Assembly (NCBI GenBank): GCA_903825095.1
Contig: CAIJZF010000053.1
Location: 1-6,617, forward strand
Length of the DNA: 6,617 nt
Origin: an uncultured Bacteroidota bacterium
Lineage (GTDB): Bacteria; Bacteroidota; Bacteroidia; Chitinophagales; Chitinophagaceae
Reading direction: 5' to 3'
Shown: positions 1-6,617 of the stretch, piece by piece
Position numbering within the stretch: the first letter of the stretch is position 1
Layout: each line of letters begins with the position of its first letter
Notes under the pieces: generated by a model
Seen by the model: the letters and a program-made list of their open reading frames with translations, nothing else
The model's database searches: none
What the model was told of the DNA's origin: nothing
Position numbers and translations under genes: made by a program

Positions 1-222
1 ATTGAAATGTATAGCGATATGAAACGTTTGAACAAAAAAGTTTGGTTATTGGTATACAATAATGAAGCCCATAATTTAGTAGAGCGTAGAAATAGAAAAG
101 ATATTCAAATAAGAGAACAACAATTCTTCGATAGTTATTTAAAAGGTGCACCCATGCCAGAATGGTTATCAAAAGGAGTACCTGCTGTAATGAAAGGAAG
201 AACCTGGGGTTTGAATTATTAA
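1..222 (+). CDS. S9-family (prolyl oligopeptidase-like) serine peptidase, C-terminal fragment
   Basis: The reading frame is already open at base 1 and ends at the TAA at 220-222, so only the last 73 residues are seen. The Met codon at base 7 is internal and not a real start. The visible part matches the end of the alpha/beta-hydrolase domain of S9 peptidases (prolyl oligopeptidase / dipeptidyl aminopeptidase type): a beta strand (KKVWLLVYNN), then EAHNLVERRNRKD, then a helix with QQFFDSYLKGAP and the tail PEWLSKGVPAVMKG. The His at fragment residue 24 (bases 70-72) sits where the catalytic-triad His of this family lies. The Ser and Asp, any N-terminal beta-propeller and any signal peptide would be upstream of the window. 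Such enzymes hydrolyse peptides and are often exported in Bacteroidota; location cannot be judged here. The gene converges on the E2 gene and ends 8 bases before a strong terminator. Family assignment is fairly sure; substrate is unknown. Confidence 0.85.
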   Translation: MEMYSDMKRLNKKVWLLVYNNEAHNLVERRNRKDIQIREQQFFDSYLKGAPMPEWLSKGVPAVMKGRTWGLNY

Positions 223-230
223 TTGACATT

Positions 231-261
231 AAAAAGCCCCGAAATATCGGGGCTTTTTTTT
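231..261 (+). terminator. Bidirectional intrinsic terminator between convergent genes
   Basis: A perfect 7-bp stem, GCCCCGA (236-242) with TCGGGGC (247-253), closes a 4-base loop (AATA). It is flanked by five A's at 231-235 and eight T's at 254-261. Because the A tract reads as a T tract on the other strand, the same hairpin can stop the peptidase transcript on the + strand and the E2 transcript coming from the right on the - strand. It lies 8 bases after the peptidase stop and 30 bases beyond the E2 stop. Confidence 0.9.
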
Positions 262-297
262 ATACTTTAATTATACTTTTTTATACTTAGTTTATAC
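261..297. repeat. Four phased TATAC direct repeats
   Basis: TATACTT occurs at 261-267, 272-278 and 282-288, and a fourth TATAC lies at 293-297. The start-to-start spacings are 11, 10 and 11 bases, close to one DNA helical turn. The last copy overlaps the end of the E2 gene (its final Val codon and stop), and the first joins the T tract of the terminator. The repeat is visible, but its meaning is not; it may be chance or local duplication in AT-rich DNA. Confidence 0.5.
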
Positions 298-1809
298 ATA
301 TTGAAACCACTGTCTATTGGGATCCCAATTTTCAATTTCTTTTCCTACTGCTGATAAGAATTTAGAACCCATGGCACCATCTACAATACGGTGATCATAG
401 CTCATACTTATAAACATCATGTGACGGACTAGTATAGCATCACCAGAAGGCGTTTCTACAACAACTGCTCTTTTCTTAATAGCACCTAATGCTAAAATAG
501 CAACCTGTGGTTGATTAATAATAGGAGTTCCCATAATACTTCCAAAAGAACCTACATTGGTCACTGTGAAAGTACCCCCTTGGGTATCTGTAGGTTTTAA
601 TTGACCATTTCTTGCTGCTTGTGCTAAATTATTAACGGCTTTTGTAATACCTACAATACTTAATTGATTGGCGCCTTTAATAACGGGTACGATTAAATTA
701 CCAGAAGGTAGGGCAGTAGCCATTCCTATATTAATATCTTTTTTAAGAATAATTTGGTCGCCTTGTAAACTACAATTAATCATTGGGAATTGCTCAAGCA
801 CCGTTGCAATCGATTCCAAGAACATAGGTGTATAAGTAATCTTAGTACCTTCTCTTCTTTCAAATAATTCTTTTACTTTATCTCTCCATACCACCATATT
901 GGTTACATCTACTTCTACAAATGAAGTGACATGTGGACTGGTTTGAACACTATCCACCATATGCTTGGCAATTAATTTACGCATACGATCCATCTCTATT
1001 ATTTCAGTAGTCCCTGAAACAATTACTTCATTAGGATTCGCCAACTTAGTGGATTTTGAAGCAGAGAAATTAGAAGTTGTATTTTCATAAACATCTAATG
1101 GCTTATTCAGTATAGCTCTTGCAGGAGCTTCCTTATTTATTTGATTTTGACTAATGGGTTCATTGCTAGTTTGCTCAATTGAGCTAGGCGTAGGCAAATG
1201 AATAGCCATTTTTTTACGGGCAATAAAATCTAAAATATCCTTTTTGGTTATTCTACCATTAGTACCTGTACCATTTATATGTTGTAATTCATCCATACTC
1301 ACCCCTTCGTTTTGCGCAATATTTAAAACCAAGGGTGAATAAAATTTAGCTTCTTGTGTGGTATTAGTATTCATCTGTAAGTTAGTAGACTTCACAGATT
1401 CTATCATTTTATTTTCTTGAATAGGAGCTGCCTTCATTTGAATAGGAGCAGAAGGAACATAAGGTACTTCTTCAATAACAGCAGGCTCGCTGGTTACTAT
1501 ATTTTCAATTATAGTATCTAGTTTCTTTTCTACCATTGGAGCGGCTATAATAGGAGCAGAGACATTCGCTGTTGTGCTAATTCTTGCAATAACGGTTCCA
1601 ATAGGAACCACAGCATTTACTTCAAATAAAATTTCTGTAATAACACCTTCTGTAGTGGAAGGAATTTCGCTGTCTACCTTATCGGTAGCTATATCCAAAA
1701 GTGTTTCATCCAATTGAATAGTATCACCCACCTTCTTATGCCATTTTAAGATGGTTGCCTCCATGATACTTTCACCCAACTTAGGTAAAACTAGATCCAC
1801 AATTGGCAT
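292..1809 (-). CDS. Dihydrolipoamide acyltransferase, E2 of a 2-oxo acid dehydrogenase complex (branched-chain type likely)
   Basis: E2 is the core of a 2-oxo acid dehydrogenase complex: it passes the acyl group made by E1 from its lipoyl arm to CoA, and E3 then reoxidises the arm. From the ATG at 1809 the protein has 505 residues, with the usual E2 order. A lipoyl domain spans about 3-78, with Lys44 in ATDKVDSE as the lipoylation site. A low-complexity linker follows, then a peripheral-subunit-binding domain at about 157-197 (SPLVLNIAQNEGVS to NGRITKKDILDFI). After a second linker, the catalytic domain covers about 269-500, with His473 and Asp477 in SYDHRIVDG. The reading frame extends six codons further to a TTG at 1827, but the ATG is preferred because homologous lipoyl domains begin two to three residues before the IVDLVLPKLGES strand. 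LPKLGESIMEATILKWHKK resembles the BCKDH-like class (bkdB/bkdC) rather than SucB or AceF, which is inference. E1 and E3 are not nearby. It is the last gene of a three-gene run, 26 bases after cinA. Confidence 0.93.
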   Translation of the reverse strand: MPIVDLVLPKLGESIMEATILKWHKKVGDTIQLDETLLDIATDKVDSEIPSTTEGVITEILFEVNAVVPIGTVIARISTTANVSAPIIAAPMVEKKLDTIIENIVTSEPAVIEEVPYVPSAPIQMKAAPIQENKMIESVKSTNLQMNTNTTQEAKFYSPLVLNIAQNEGVSMDELQHINGTGTNGRITKKDILDFIARKKMAIHLPTPSSIEQTSNEPISQNQINKEAPARAILNKPLDVYENTTSNFSASKSTKLANPNEVIVSGTTEIIEMDRMRKLIAKHMVDSVQTSPHVTSFVEVDVTNMVVWRDKVKELFERREGTKITYTPMFLESIATVLEQFPMINCSLQGDQIILKKDINIGMATALPSGNLIVPVIKGANQLSIVGITKAVNNLAQAARNGQLKPTDTQGGTFTVTNVGSFGSIMGTPIINQPQVAILALGAIKKRAVVVETPSGDAILVRHMMFISMSYDHRIVDGAMGSKFLSAVGKEIENWDPNRQWFQYV

Positions 1810-1835
1810 ATGAGTTAATTTTAGCAAAAATAAGA

Positions 1836-3092
1836 CTAAATCTTATTGATTATTAATAACCTAAGCAAATTTATAGCCTGATTAGCCGTTACCTCTATAT
1901 TCCTTAATCTATCAAACCTGAGATAAAAAACCTTGGAGACCACTTTTTCTCTATTGGCAACACCCACCCAAACCATTCCTAATGGCTTTTCGTCGGTTTG
2001 GCCACTTGGCCCCATGATACCACTCACTGAAATAGCGTAATCTGTATTCATTTTGGCTCTTACAGCCAAGGCCATTTGTTCAACGGCTACTTTACTAACA
2101 GCACCCACCGTTTGTAAGATTTCTGTAGGAACGTCTAAAAATTCGGTTTTAATACGATTATCATAACTAATAATGCCTCCCGTGTAAAACTGAGAAGAAC
2201 CAGCATTTTTGGATAATAAATGACCAATATAACCACCTGTGCAACTTTCTGCAGTCGATACTGTTTGTTTCTTTTGTTTTAATAAATTACCCACCACCAT
2301 TTCCATGGTTTCATCGGCATCGGTGACTAAATATTCATTCACTGCTATCTTTAAAGCCTCAAATTGGGTATTCAATTCTTTATCCAAGGCTTTTTCATCT
2401 TGACCTGATCCGGTAAGTCTAAGTCGAACCATACCAATATTAGGCAAGTAAGCAAGCTTAATGAAAGCAGGCAAAGCATTTTCAAAATGGGCAATATGTT
2501 CTGCTAAAAAAGACTCTCCAATACCTGCGGTTAAAAGTGTTTTATGCGCAATAAAATGGGAGCTAAATGCTTTTTGTATAACTGGTATCACTTGATTTTC
2601 TGTTAACCATCTCATTTCATGAGGCACACCCGGTAATGAAAAATAATAAACACCTTCTTTTTTAAATAACATTCCAGGAGCTGTTCCTTTTTCGTTAAAT
2701 AAAACTTCACAAACATCTGGCACTTCAGCTTGCTTTCTATTTCGATCAATCATGGGTCTTTTATGTATCGTCTCAAAAATATGAGTGATATGATCTAGAC
2801 TTGGTTGATGAATAATCATCTTGCCTCCAAAATATTCATTCAGTAGGGGTTTGGTAATATCATCTGCTGTAGGCCCTAAACCTCCGGTGAGTATAATTAT
2901 TTTAGATTTTTGAGAAGCAGTATCTAAGGCATTTATTATATCTGCTTTGTTATCACCCACAGCAATTCTACTTGCAACAGGAATACCAATTTTTGATAAA
3001 GATTGTGCTATAAAGGCGCTATTGGTATCAATTACTTGCCCAATTAATAACTCGTCTCCGATGGTAATAATTGTAGCTTGAATAAGGTTCAT
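1836..3092 (-). CDS. cinA: CinA, two-domain nucleotide-metabolising protein (competence/damage-inducible protein A; NMN deamidase-type C-terminus)
   Basis: The 418-residue length is normal for full-length CinA. The N-terminal half (about 5-170) is the MoaB/MogA-like COG1058 domain, with IGDELLIGQVIDTN near residue 11, TGGLGPTADD at 69-78 and LPGVPHEM at 153-160. In characterised family members this domain has ADP-ribose pyrophosphatase activity. After a linker domain, the C-terminal part (about 260-415) is the PncC/CinA-C domain, which converts nicotinamide mononucleotide to nicotinate mononucleotide and so recycles by-products of NAD use. AESCTGG at 281-287 holds the nucleophile-region Ser283, with YDNRIK at 310-315 and SGIMGPSG at 357-364. 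Cytosolic, with no signal peptide. The competence name is historical and nothing here suggests DNA uptake. The start is the ATG at 3092, just before the ITIGDELL strand; the stop is TAG. The gene lies 46 bases after the thioesterase stop. The usual GPxGG loop reads GPSGQ here. Family certain; activity of each domain inferred. Confidence 0.95.
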   Translation of the reverse strand: MNLIQATIITIGDELLIGQVIDTNSAFIAQSLSKIGIPVASRIAVGDNKADIINALDTASQKSKIIILTGGLGPTADDITKPLLNEYFGGKMIIHQPSLDHITHIFETIHKRPMIDRNRKQAEVPDVCEVLFNEKGTAPGMLFKKEGVYYFSLPGVPHEMRWLTENQVIPVIQKAFSSHFIAHKTLLTAGIGESFLAEHIAHFENALPAFIKLAYLPNIGMVRLRLTGSGQDEKALDKELNTQFEALKIAVNEYLVTDADETMEMVVGNLLKQKKQTVSTAESCTGGYIGHLLSKNAGSSQFYTGGIISYDNRIKTEFLDVPTEILQTVGAVSKVAVEQMALAVRAKMNTDYAISVSGIMGPSGQTDEKPLGMVWVGVANREKVVSKVFYLRFDRLRNIEVTANQAINLLRLLIINKI

Positions 3093-3138
3093 TGAATCTG
3101 GGTTATAGGGTGCAAAGTAAACTAAAAAACAGCGGTTT

Positions 3139-3549
3139 TTATCTAAAATAGGAGCTTAGTTTTTCAAGCATAGAGGAGGGCATGCTTGCTCTTTTTCCCA
3201 GTTTACTATCCATAAAATACAGCTTCACTTTACCAATGGTTAATAATTTGCCTTCCTCATTATAAATCTCCTGATCAAATATAATTCTATGATCTGTAGG
3301 CAGTTCTTTAATTTGGGATTTAATGGTTAGTAAATCGTCGTATTTAGCAGGTCTTAAATACTTAATATTTAATTCCACTACAGGTAGCATAATACCCATA
3401 TCCTCAATGCCTTTATAGCTTATTCCTAAGTTTCTTAAGCTTTCCACTCTGCCCACTTCTAAATATTGAGCATAATTGCCATAGTAAACCACATTCATCG
3501 GATCTGCCTCGGCATACCTGACTCTTACCTGCGTGTTAAATTCGTACAT
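3139..3549 (-). CDS. Acyl-CoA thioesterase, 4-hydroxybenzoyl-CoA thioesterase (hotdog) family, YbgC/FadM-like
   Basis: This is a 136-residue cytosolic protein, normal for a single hotdog domain of the 4HBT family, which hydrolyses acyl-CoA thioesters to free acid and CoA. The signature is RYAEADPMNVVYYGNY at 11-26, where Asp16 occupies the position of the catalytic carboxylate of YbgC-type enzymes. The central hotdog helix (YAQYLEVGRVESLRNLG) follows, and then strands around VELNIKYLRPAKYDD (58-72) and KVKLYFMD (107-114). The residue after DPM is usually Gly and is Asn here. The start is the ATG at 3549, directly before the first strand. The leader is A-rich (AACAATAACAATAAAAC) and lacks a Shine-Dalgarno sequence. 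It is the first gene of the minus-strand run with cinA and E2, 21 bases beyond a good promoter -7 box. Substrate chain length cannot be read from sequence. Family assignment is sure; specific physiological role is not. Confidence 0.92.
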   Translation of the reverse strand: MYEFNTQVRVRYAEADPMNVVYYGNYAQYLEVGRVESLRNLGISYKGIEDMGIMLPVVELNIKYLRPAKYDDLLTIKSQIKELPTDHRIIFDQEIYNEEGKLLTIGKVKLYFMDSKLGKRASMPSSMLEKLSSYFR

Positions 3550-3568
3550 GTTTTATTGTTATTGTTGA

Positions 3569-3600
3569 CAAATTTACGAATGAATTCTGTTTTTCCACAA
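3569..3600 (-). promoter_or_regulatory. Bacteroidota-type promoter for the thioesterase-cinA-E2 run
   Basis: On the minus strand, TTG (3600-3598) is followed after 21 bases by TAAATTTG (3576-3569). This matches the Bacteroidota housekeeping promoter (-33 TTG, -7 TAnnTTTG) exactly in the -7 box and with normal spacing. Transcription would start around 3562-3566, giving a short leader of roughly 14-17 bases before the ATG at 3549. No comparable promoter is seen in the gaps before cinA or E2, so this one probably serves all three genes. Confidence 0.7.
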
Positions 3601-3636
3601 TAAGGGGTAAATAAGGTTCGTTTTATAAGTAGAGCG

Positions 3637-3644
3637 TATTTTTA
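3637..3644 (+). promoter_or_regulatory. Possible -7 box for the TPR protein gene
   Basis: TATTTTTA differs from TAnnTTTG only at the last base. It lies 21 bases before the ATG at 3666, giving a leader of about 15 bases. No TTG is found at the expected -33 distance; the nearest similar sequence is TTCG at 3617-3620, 16 bases upstream. This is a weak candidate and the true promoter may be elsewhere in 3550-3665. Confidence 0.3.
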
Positions 3645-3665
3645 GGTAATTAATAAACAAGTAGC

Positions 3666-3734
3666 ATGTTATCATTGAGAAATAGAATTGTGAACCTGGT
3701 TTTCTTATGTATGGTTGTTTTTACTTCCTATGGC
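3666..3734 (+). other. Signal peptide of the TPR protein
   Basis: The 23 codons encode a basic start (MLSLRNR), a hydrophobic stretch (IVNLVFLCMVVF) and a small-residue cleavage site, with Ser21 at -3 and Gly23 at -1 before Gln24. A Gln directly after the cut is common in Bacteroidota exported proteins. Judged by eye; no prediction was run. Confidence 0.75.
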
Positions 3735-6617
3735 CAATACACTCAAAATACAAATCCTTTAGATAATGTATTTCAAAAAGGTATCAATGCCCTTCATCAG
3801 AAGGATACCCTTTCTGCTTTCCAATATATCCAAACGGCTTATCATTTAAAGCCATCTCAAGAAAATATAAAAGAAGATATTAATTACTATTATACTTATC
3901 TATCCCTTGTTTTACAAAAGCCGGCTGCTGAAAATTTAGCTATTAGTTATTTAAAGTCTTCCAATAACAAGATTTATAATGCTAGAATTAATTTCTTTTT
4001 AGGGGATTATTATGTTAAAAAACAAAATACCCAGGAAGCCTTAAATGCTTTCGAGAAAGTAAGTATTGCCGATGTAAACAATGAGGAGTTAATTACCATG
4101 AAATATCTGCAAGGATATTTATATTTTAAATTAGGTAACTGGGATAAGGCCACTAGCTTATTAAATAGTATTAGACAGCTAAAGCAATCATTGTATTATA
4201 CCGATGCTAATTATTATGCAGGTTTTATAGCACTTCAAAAAAAGGATTTCCCTTTGGCTTTATCCTGCTTTGAAATAGCTAGTAATAATAATGCTTATTC
4301 AAGTTTAACCCCGTTTTATATAAGTCAGATATATTATTTCAATGGAGACATAGAGGCTGCCATGGCGAATTGCGAGAAAGCTTTACAAACAGAAGGGCAG
4401 TATTATAATTTACAACTACAGCAGTTAATGGGGCATTTACTTTTTGAGAAAAAGCAATATCAAAAAGCAGTTCCTTATTTAGCAAAATATGTGGCGGCGC
4501 AAGATATAGTGGAAGTGCAGGATTTATACCAACTCTCTTTTTGTTATTTCCAGGATCAACAATGGGAAAAATCTATTGAAGGGTTTAAGAAATTAGCCAA
4601 TGTGGAGGACTCATTAGGTCAAAATAGTATGTATTTATTGGGTACAGCTTATTTGAAAGTGAATGATAAAAATGGTGCTAAAAATGCTTTTATGCTTTGT
4701 GCTTCAAAAAGCATCAACTTAGCGCAGAAAGAAATTTCTTTATTCAATTACGGAAAACTATTAGTAGAGCTAAAAGAGTATAGCCTTGCGGTGACTGTTT
4801 TAGACAAGTTTATTGAAAACTATCCTCAATCTGTTTACTTTATTGAATCAAAATCTCTTTGGATCACCGCCTTAGCGTATAACAATAATTTTAATCAAGC
4901 TTTAGAAGCCTATCAATTAATTGAAAACCCAACCTTAGAATTATTAAAAATTTATCCCGCTATATTATATGGGCTATCCTGCAACCATATTAATGACGGT
5001 GAAGTAGAAAAAGCCTATTCTTTATTGAATCAATTAAGAAATGCGCCTTACAATGGCAATTATCTATCTGCCACTCACTTCTGGTTAGGGGAAATAAGTT
5101 ATAAGATGGGTAATATAACTGACGCCATTGGATATTTACAGAAATACATGTTGGATCCGATTAATGCAGGTGAAGTGAATCCAACGAACGCAAGGTATAT
5201 ATTAGGGTATTGTTTTTTAAAAACAGGGGCATATCCAAAAGCGCTGCTTCAATTTAAAGAAATATCAAGTTTAAATCTTGGTATAGAGTTAGACCGATAT
5301 CAAGAAGATGCCTATGTAAGAGTAGCAGACTGCCAAATGATGTTAAAGAAAATGAATGAGGCCTTAGCTACTTATCAGCATGTGATAGATTTATCCTGGT
5401 CTTATGCCGATTATGCATTTTTACAAAAAGCCACCATACTCGGGGGCATAGGGAAGGTGAGTGAAAAAATTAAGATGCTCAATAATTATGAATCTAATTA
5501 TCCAAGTTCTTCCTATATTAATGATGCTAGAATGGAATTGGCAGATACTTATGTAAGCCAAGAAAAGTTTCAAGATGCCATAGCGCCTTTGACTAAAATA
5601 ACCTTAGATAAGTCTGCTTCTCAATTTTACCCTCAAGCTTATTATAAATTAGGAATTGTATATTTTAATTTGGATAAAAATCAAATGGCCCTTACCACTT
5701 TCAAAGATTTATATGCCAGCTATCCTAATTCAACAGAAAGTGAAAATGCTATTGAGTACATACGCAATATTTTTATAGAGGATCAAACGCCAGAATTATA
5801 TGTTCAGTTCATGAACGATTATGGCCATCCTTTAACAACCAATGAACAAGATTCTTTAATCTTTAGGGCATCTGTGCTTAAGTATGAACAAAAAAAATAT
5901 ACAGAATCGGCTATTGGCTTTACAGCTTATTTACAAAAGTTTCCAAATGGTATTCATAATATAGAAGCCACTAATCTTATAGCAGAAATAGCTTATTCTA
6001 AACAAAACTATGATACAGCCTTAGTCTATTTTTCTACTATAGCGGATAAGGCTCCCAATGCCTACGCTGAAAGATCAGCCCTAATTGCTGCTAGGTTAAA
6101 TTATTTTAATTACCAGAACTATGCTTTAGCTGAAAAGTACTTTACGATTTTATTACAAATAGCTACTCAAAAAGAAAATATTACAGAAGCCAATAAAGGC
6201 TTGTTAAGATGCCAGTATAAAGCAGAGAAATGGGCGCAGGCTAATACAATTGCAGAACAAATTCTAGCCGATAAAAATAGTGCCATGGATGATATAGAGA
6301 TGGCTAATATGACAATTTTTCATCAAAAATTAATAGCAGGTGATACCAGTGCAGCTATTCAAATAGTTAGCAAAGTTATTAAAGCTGGTTCTAGTGTTAT
6401 TTCTGCAGAAGCACATTTTCAATTAGCGAATCTATACTTATTGCAAAATAAATTAAGTCTTGCGGAGAAAACCGCTTTTGACATTATTAAAAAACAAGCT
6501 TCTTATGAATATTGGGTAACTAAAACCTATATTTTATTAGGAGATATTTATGTCGCTCAAAAAGACAATTTCAACGCCATTGCCACCTATAAAAGTGTAG
6601 CCGATAACGCTACGATA
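3666..6617 (+). CDS. Exported tetratricopeptide-repeat (TPR) protein, C-terminus cut by the window edge
   Basis: One frame runs without a stop from the ATG at 3666 to the right edge, 984 codons. An in-frame TAA at 3654-3656 makes this ATG the first possible start. Residues 1-23 look like a type I signal peptide (Arg near the N-terminus, core NLVFLCMVVFT, predicted cut SYG|Q). Cys15 is not in a lipobox, so a soluble periplasmic or surface protein is more likely than a lipoprotein. The rest is all-helical with about 20 degenerate TPR-like units, for example 103-131, 143-170, 180-207, 287-311, 321-348, 468-496, 508-535, 547-574, 656-686, 730-757, 768-795, 843-868, 915-942 and 953-980. No enzyme motif or later membrane segment is seen. 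The segment EQDSLIFRASVLKYEQKKY (727-745) followed by YLQKFPNG resembles a Bacteroidota family of about 1000 residues with no known function, so perhaps only 20-40 residues are missing (inference). TPR solenoids usually bind proteins, suggesting an envelope scaffold. It is divergent from the thioesterase group. Confidence 0.85.
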   Translation, partial: MLSLRNRIVNLVFLCMVVFTSYGQYTQNTNPLDNVFQKGINALHQKDTLSAFQYIQTAYHLKPSQENIKEDINYYYTYLSLVLQKPAAENLAISYLKSSNNKIYNARINFFLGDYYVKKQNTQEALNAFEKVSIADVNNEELITMKYLQGYLYFKLGNWDKATSLLNSIRQLKQSLYYTDANYYAGFIALQKKDFPLALSCFEIASNNNAYSSLTPFYISQIYYFNGDIEAAMANCEKALQTEGQYYNLQLQQLMGHLLFEKKQYQKAVPYLAKYVAAQDIVEVQDLYQLSFCYFQDQQWEKSIEGFKKLANVEDSLGQNSMYLLGTAYLKVNDKNGAKNAFMLCASKSINLAQKEISLFNYGKLLVELKEYSLAVTVLDKFIENYPQSVYFIESKSLWITALAYNNNFNQALEAYQLIENPTLELLKIYPAILYGLSCNHINDGEVEKAYSLLNQLRNAPYNGNYLSATHFWLGEISYKMGNITDAIGYLQKYMLDPINAGEVNPTNARYILGYCFLKTGAYPKALLQFKEISSLNLGIELDRYQEDAYVRVADCQMMLKKMNEALATYQHVIDLSWSYADYAFLQKATILGGIGKVSEKIKMLNNYESNYPSSSYINDARMELADTYVSQEKFQDAIAPLTKITLDKSASQFYPQAYYKLGIVYFNLDKNQMALTTFKDLYASYPNSTESENAIEYIRNIFIEDQTPELYVQFMNDYGHPLTTNEQDSLIFRASVLKYEQKKYTESAIGFTAYLQKFPNGIHNIEATNLIAEIAYSKQNYDTALVYFSTIADKAPNAYAERSALIAARLNYFNYQNYALAEKYFTILLQIATQKENITEANKGLLRCQYKAEKWAQANTIAEQILADKNSAMDDIEMANMTIFHQKLIAGDTSAAIQIVSKVIKAGSSVISAEAHFQLANLYLLQNKLSLAEKTAFDIIKKQASYEYWVTKTYILLGDIYVAQKDNFNAIATYKSVADNATI

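Noticed and set aside
7..9. ATG at base 7 as the start of a 71-residue gene
   Set aside because: The frame is open to the window edge, and the protein is clearly the C-terminal part of a peptidase domain.
1300..1600. Repeated short motifs (API, AAP) in the E2 linker as a possible second, degraded lipoyl domain
   Set aside because: There is no DKxD-like lipoylation motif. The stretch is a normal flexible Ala/Pro-containing E2 linker.
3113..3120. TTACTTTG on the minus strand upstream of cinA as a possible -7 box
   Set aside because: It differs from TAnnTTTG at the invariant second base, and there is no TTG at the -33 distance.
3125..3140. AAAAAC / GTTTTT hairpin with loop AGCG in the gap between the thioesterase and cinA
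   Set aside because: The 6-bp stem is nearly all A-T and overlaps the thioesterase stop codon. It is too weak to call a terminator, and the genes look co-transcribed.
3708..3710. Cys15 of the TPR protein as a lipoprotein attachment site
   Set aside because: The preceding residues V-F-L do not form a lipobox, which needs a small residue before the Cys. The SYG|Q type I site fits better.

Overview
The window looks like chromosomal DNA from an AT-rich member of the Bacteroidota, possibly from the Chitinophagaceae and relatives. The order-level guess is inference only. The reasons are: start codons sit behind A-rich leaders with no Shine-Dalgarno sequence; the divergent intergenic region carries a good match to the Bacteroidota promoter (TTG, 21 bases, TAAATTTG); and the proteins resemble families typical of that phylum. 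These are an S9 peptidase C-terminus, a BCKDH-like E2 with an LGESIMEATILKWHKK-type lipoyl domain, and a secreted TPR protein of about 1000 residues.

Layout: (1) Bases 1-222 (+) are the last 73 codons of an S9-family (prolyl oligopeptidase-like) serine peptidase. (2) Bases 231-261 form a strong intrinsic terminator that can work in both directions, between convergent genes. It is followed by four TATAC units spaced 10-11 bases apart. (3) Bases 292-3549 (-) hold three closely spaced genes, transcribed in the order acyl-CoA thioesterase (4HBT fold), full-length CinA, and lipoyl-bearing 2-oxo acid dehydrogenase E2. The gaps are 46 and 26 bases, so they are probably one transcript from the promoter at 3569-3600. 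(4) Bases 3550-3665 are a divergent promoter region. (5) From 3666 (+) to the right edge runs one unbroken reading frame of 984 codons without a stop. It encodes an exported protein built almost entirely of TPR-like helical repeats, cut by the window edge probably close to its natural end.

How the genes fit together: the three minus-strand genes are mostly housekeeping. E2 makes acyl-CoA from 2-oxo acids, the thioesterase hydrolyses acyl-CoA, and CinA-type proteins act on pyridine nucleotide by-products. A loose link through CoA and NAD metabolism is possible, but the grouping may simply be conserved gene order. The E1 and E3 partners of the E2 are not in the window. The TPR protein faces away from this group and has no assigned function.

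There is no mobile element, CRISPR array, tRNA or rRNA here, and no gene-free stretch longer than 116 bases. I see no clear novel multi-gene system. The least explained item is the large exported TPR protein.
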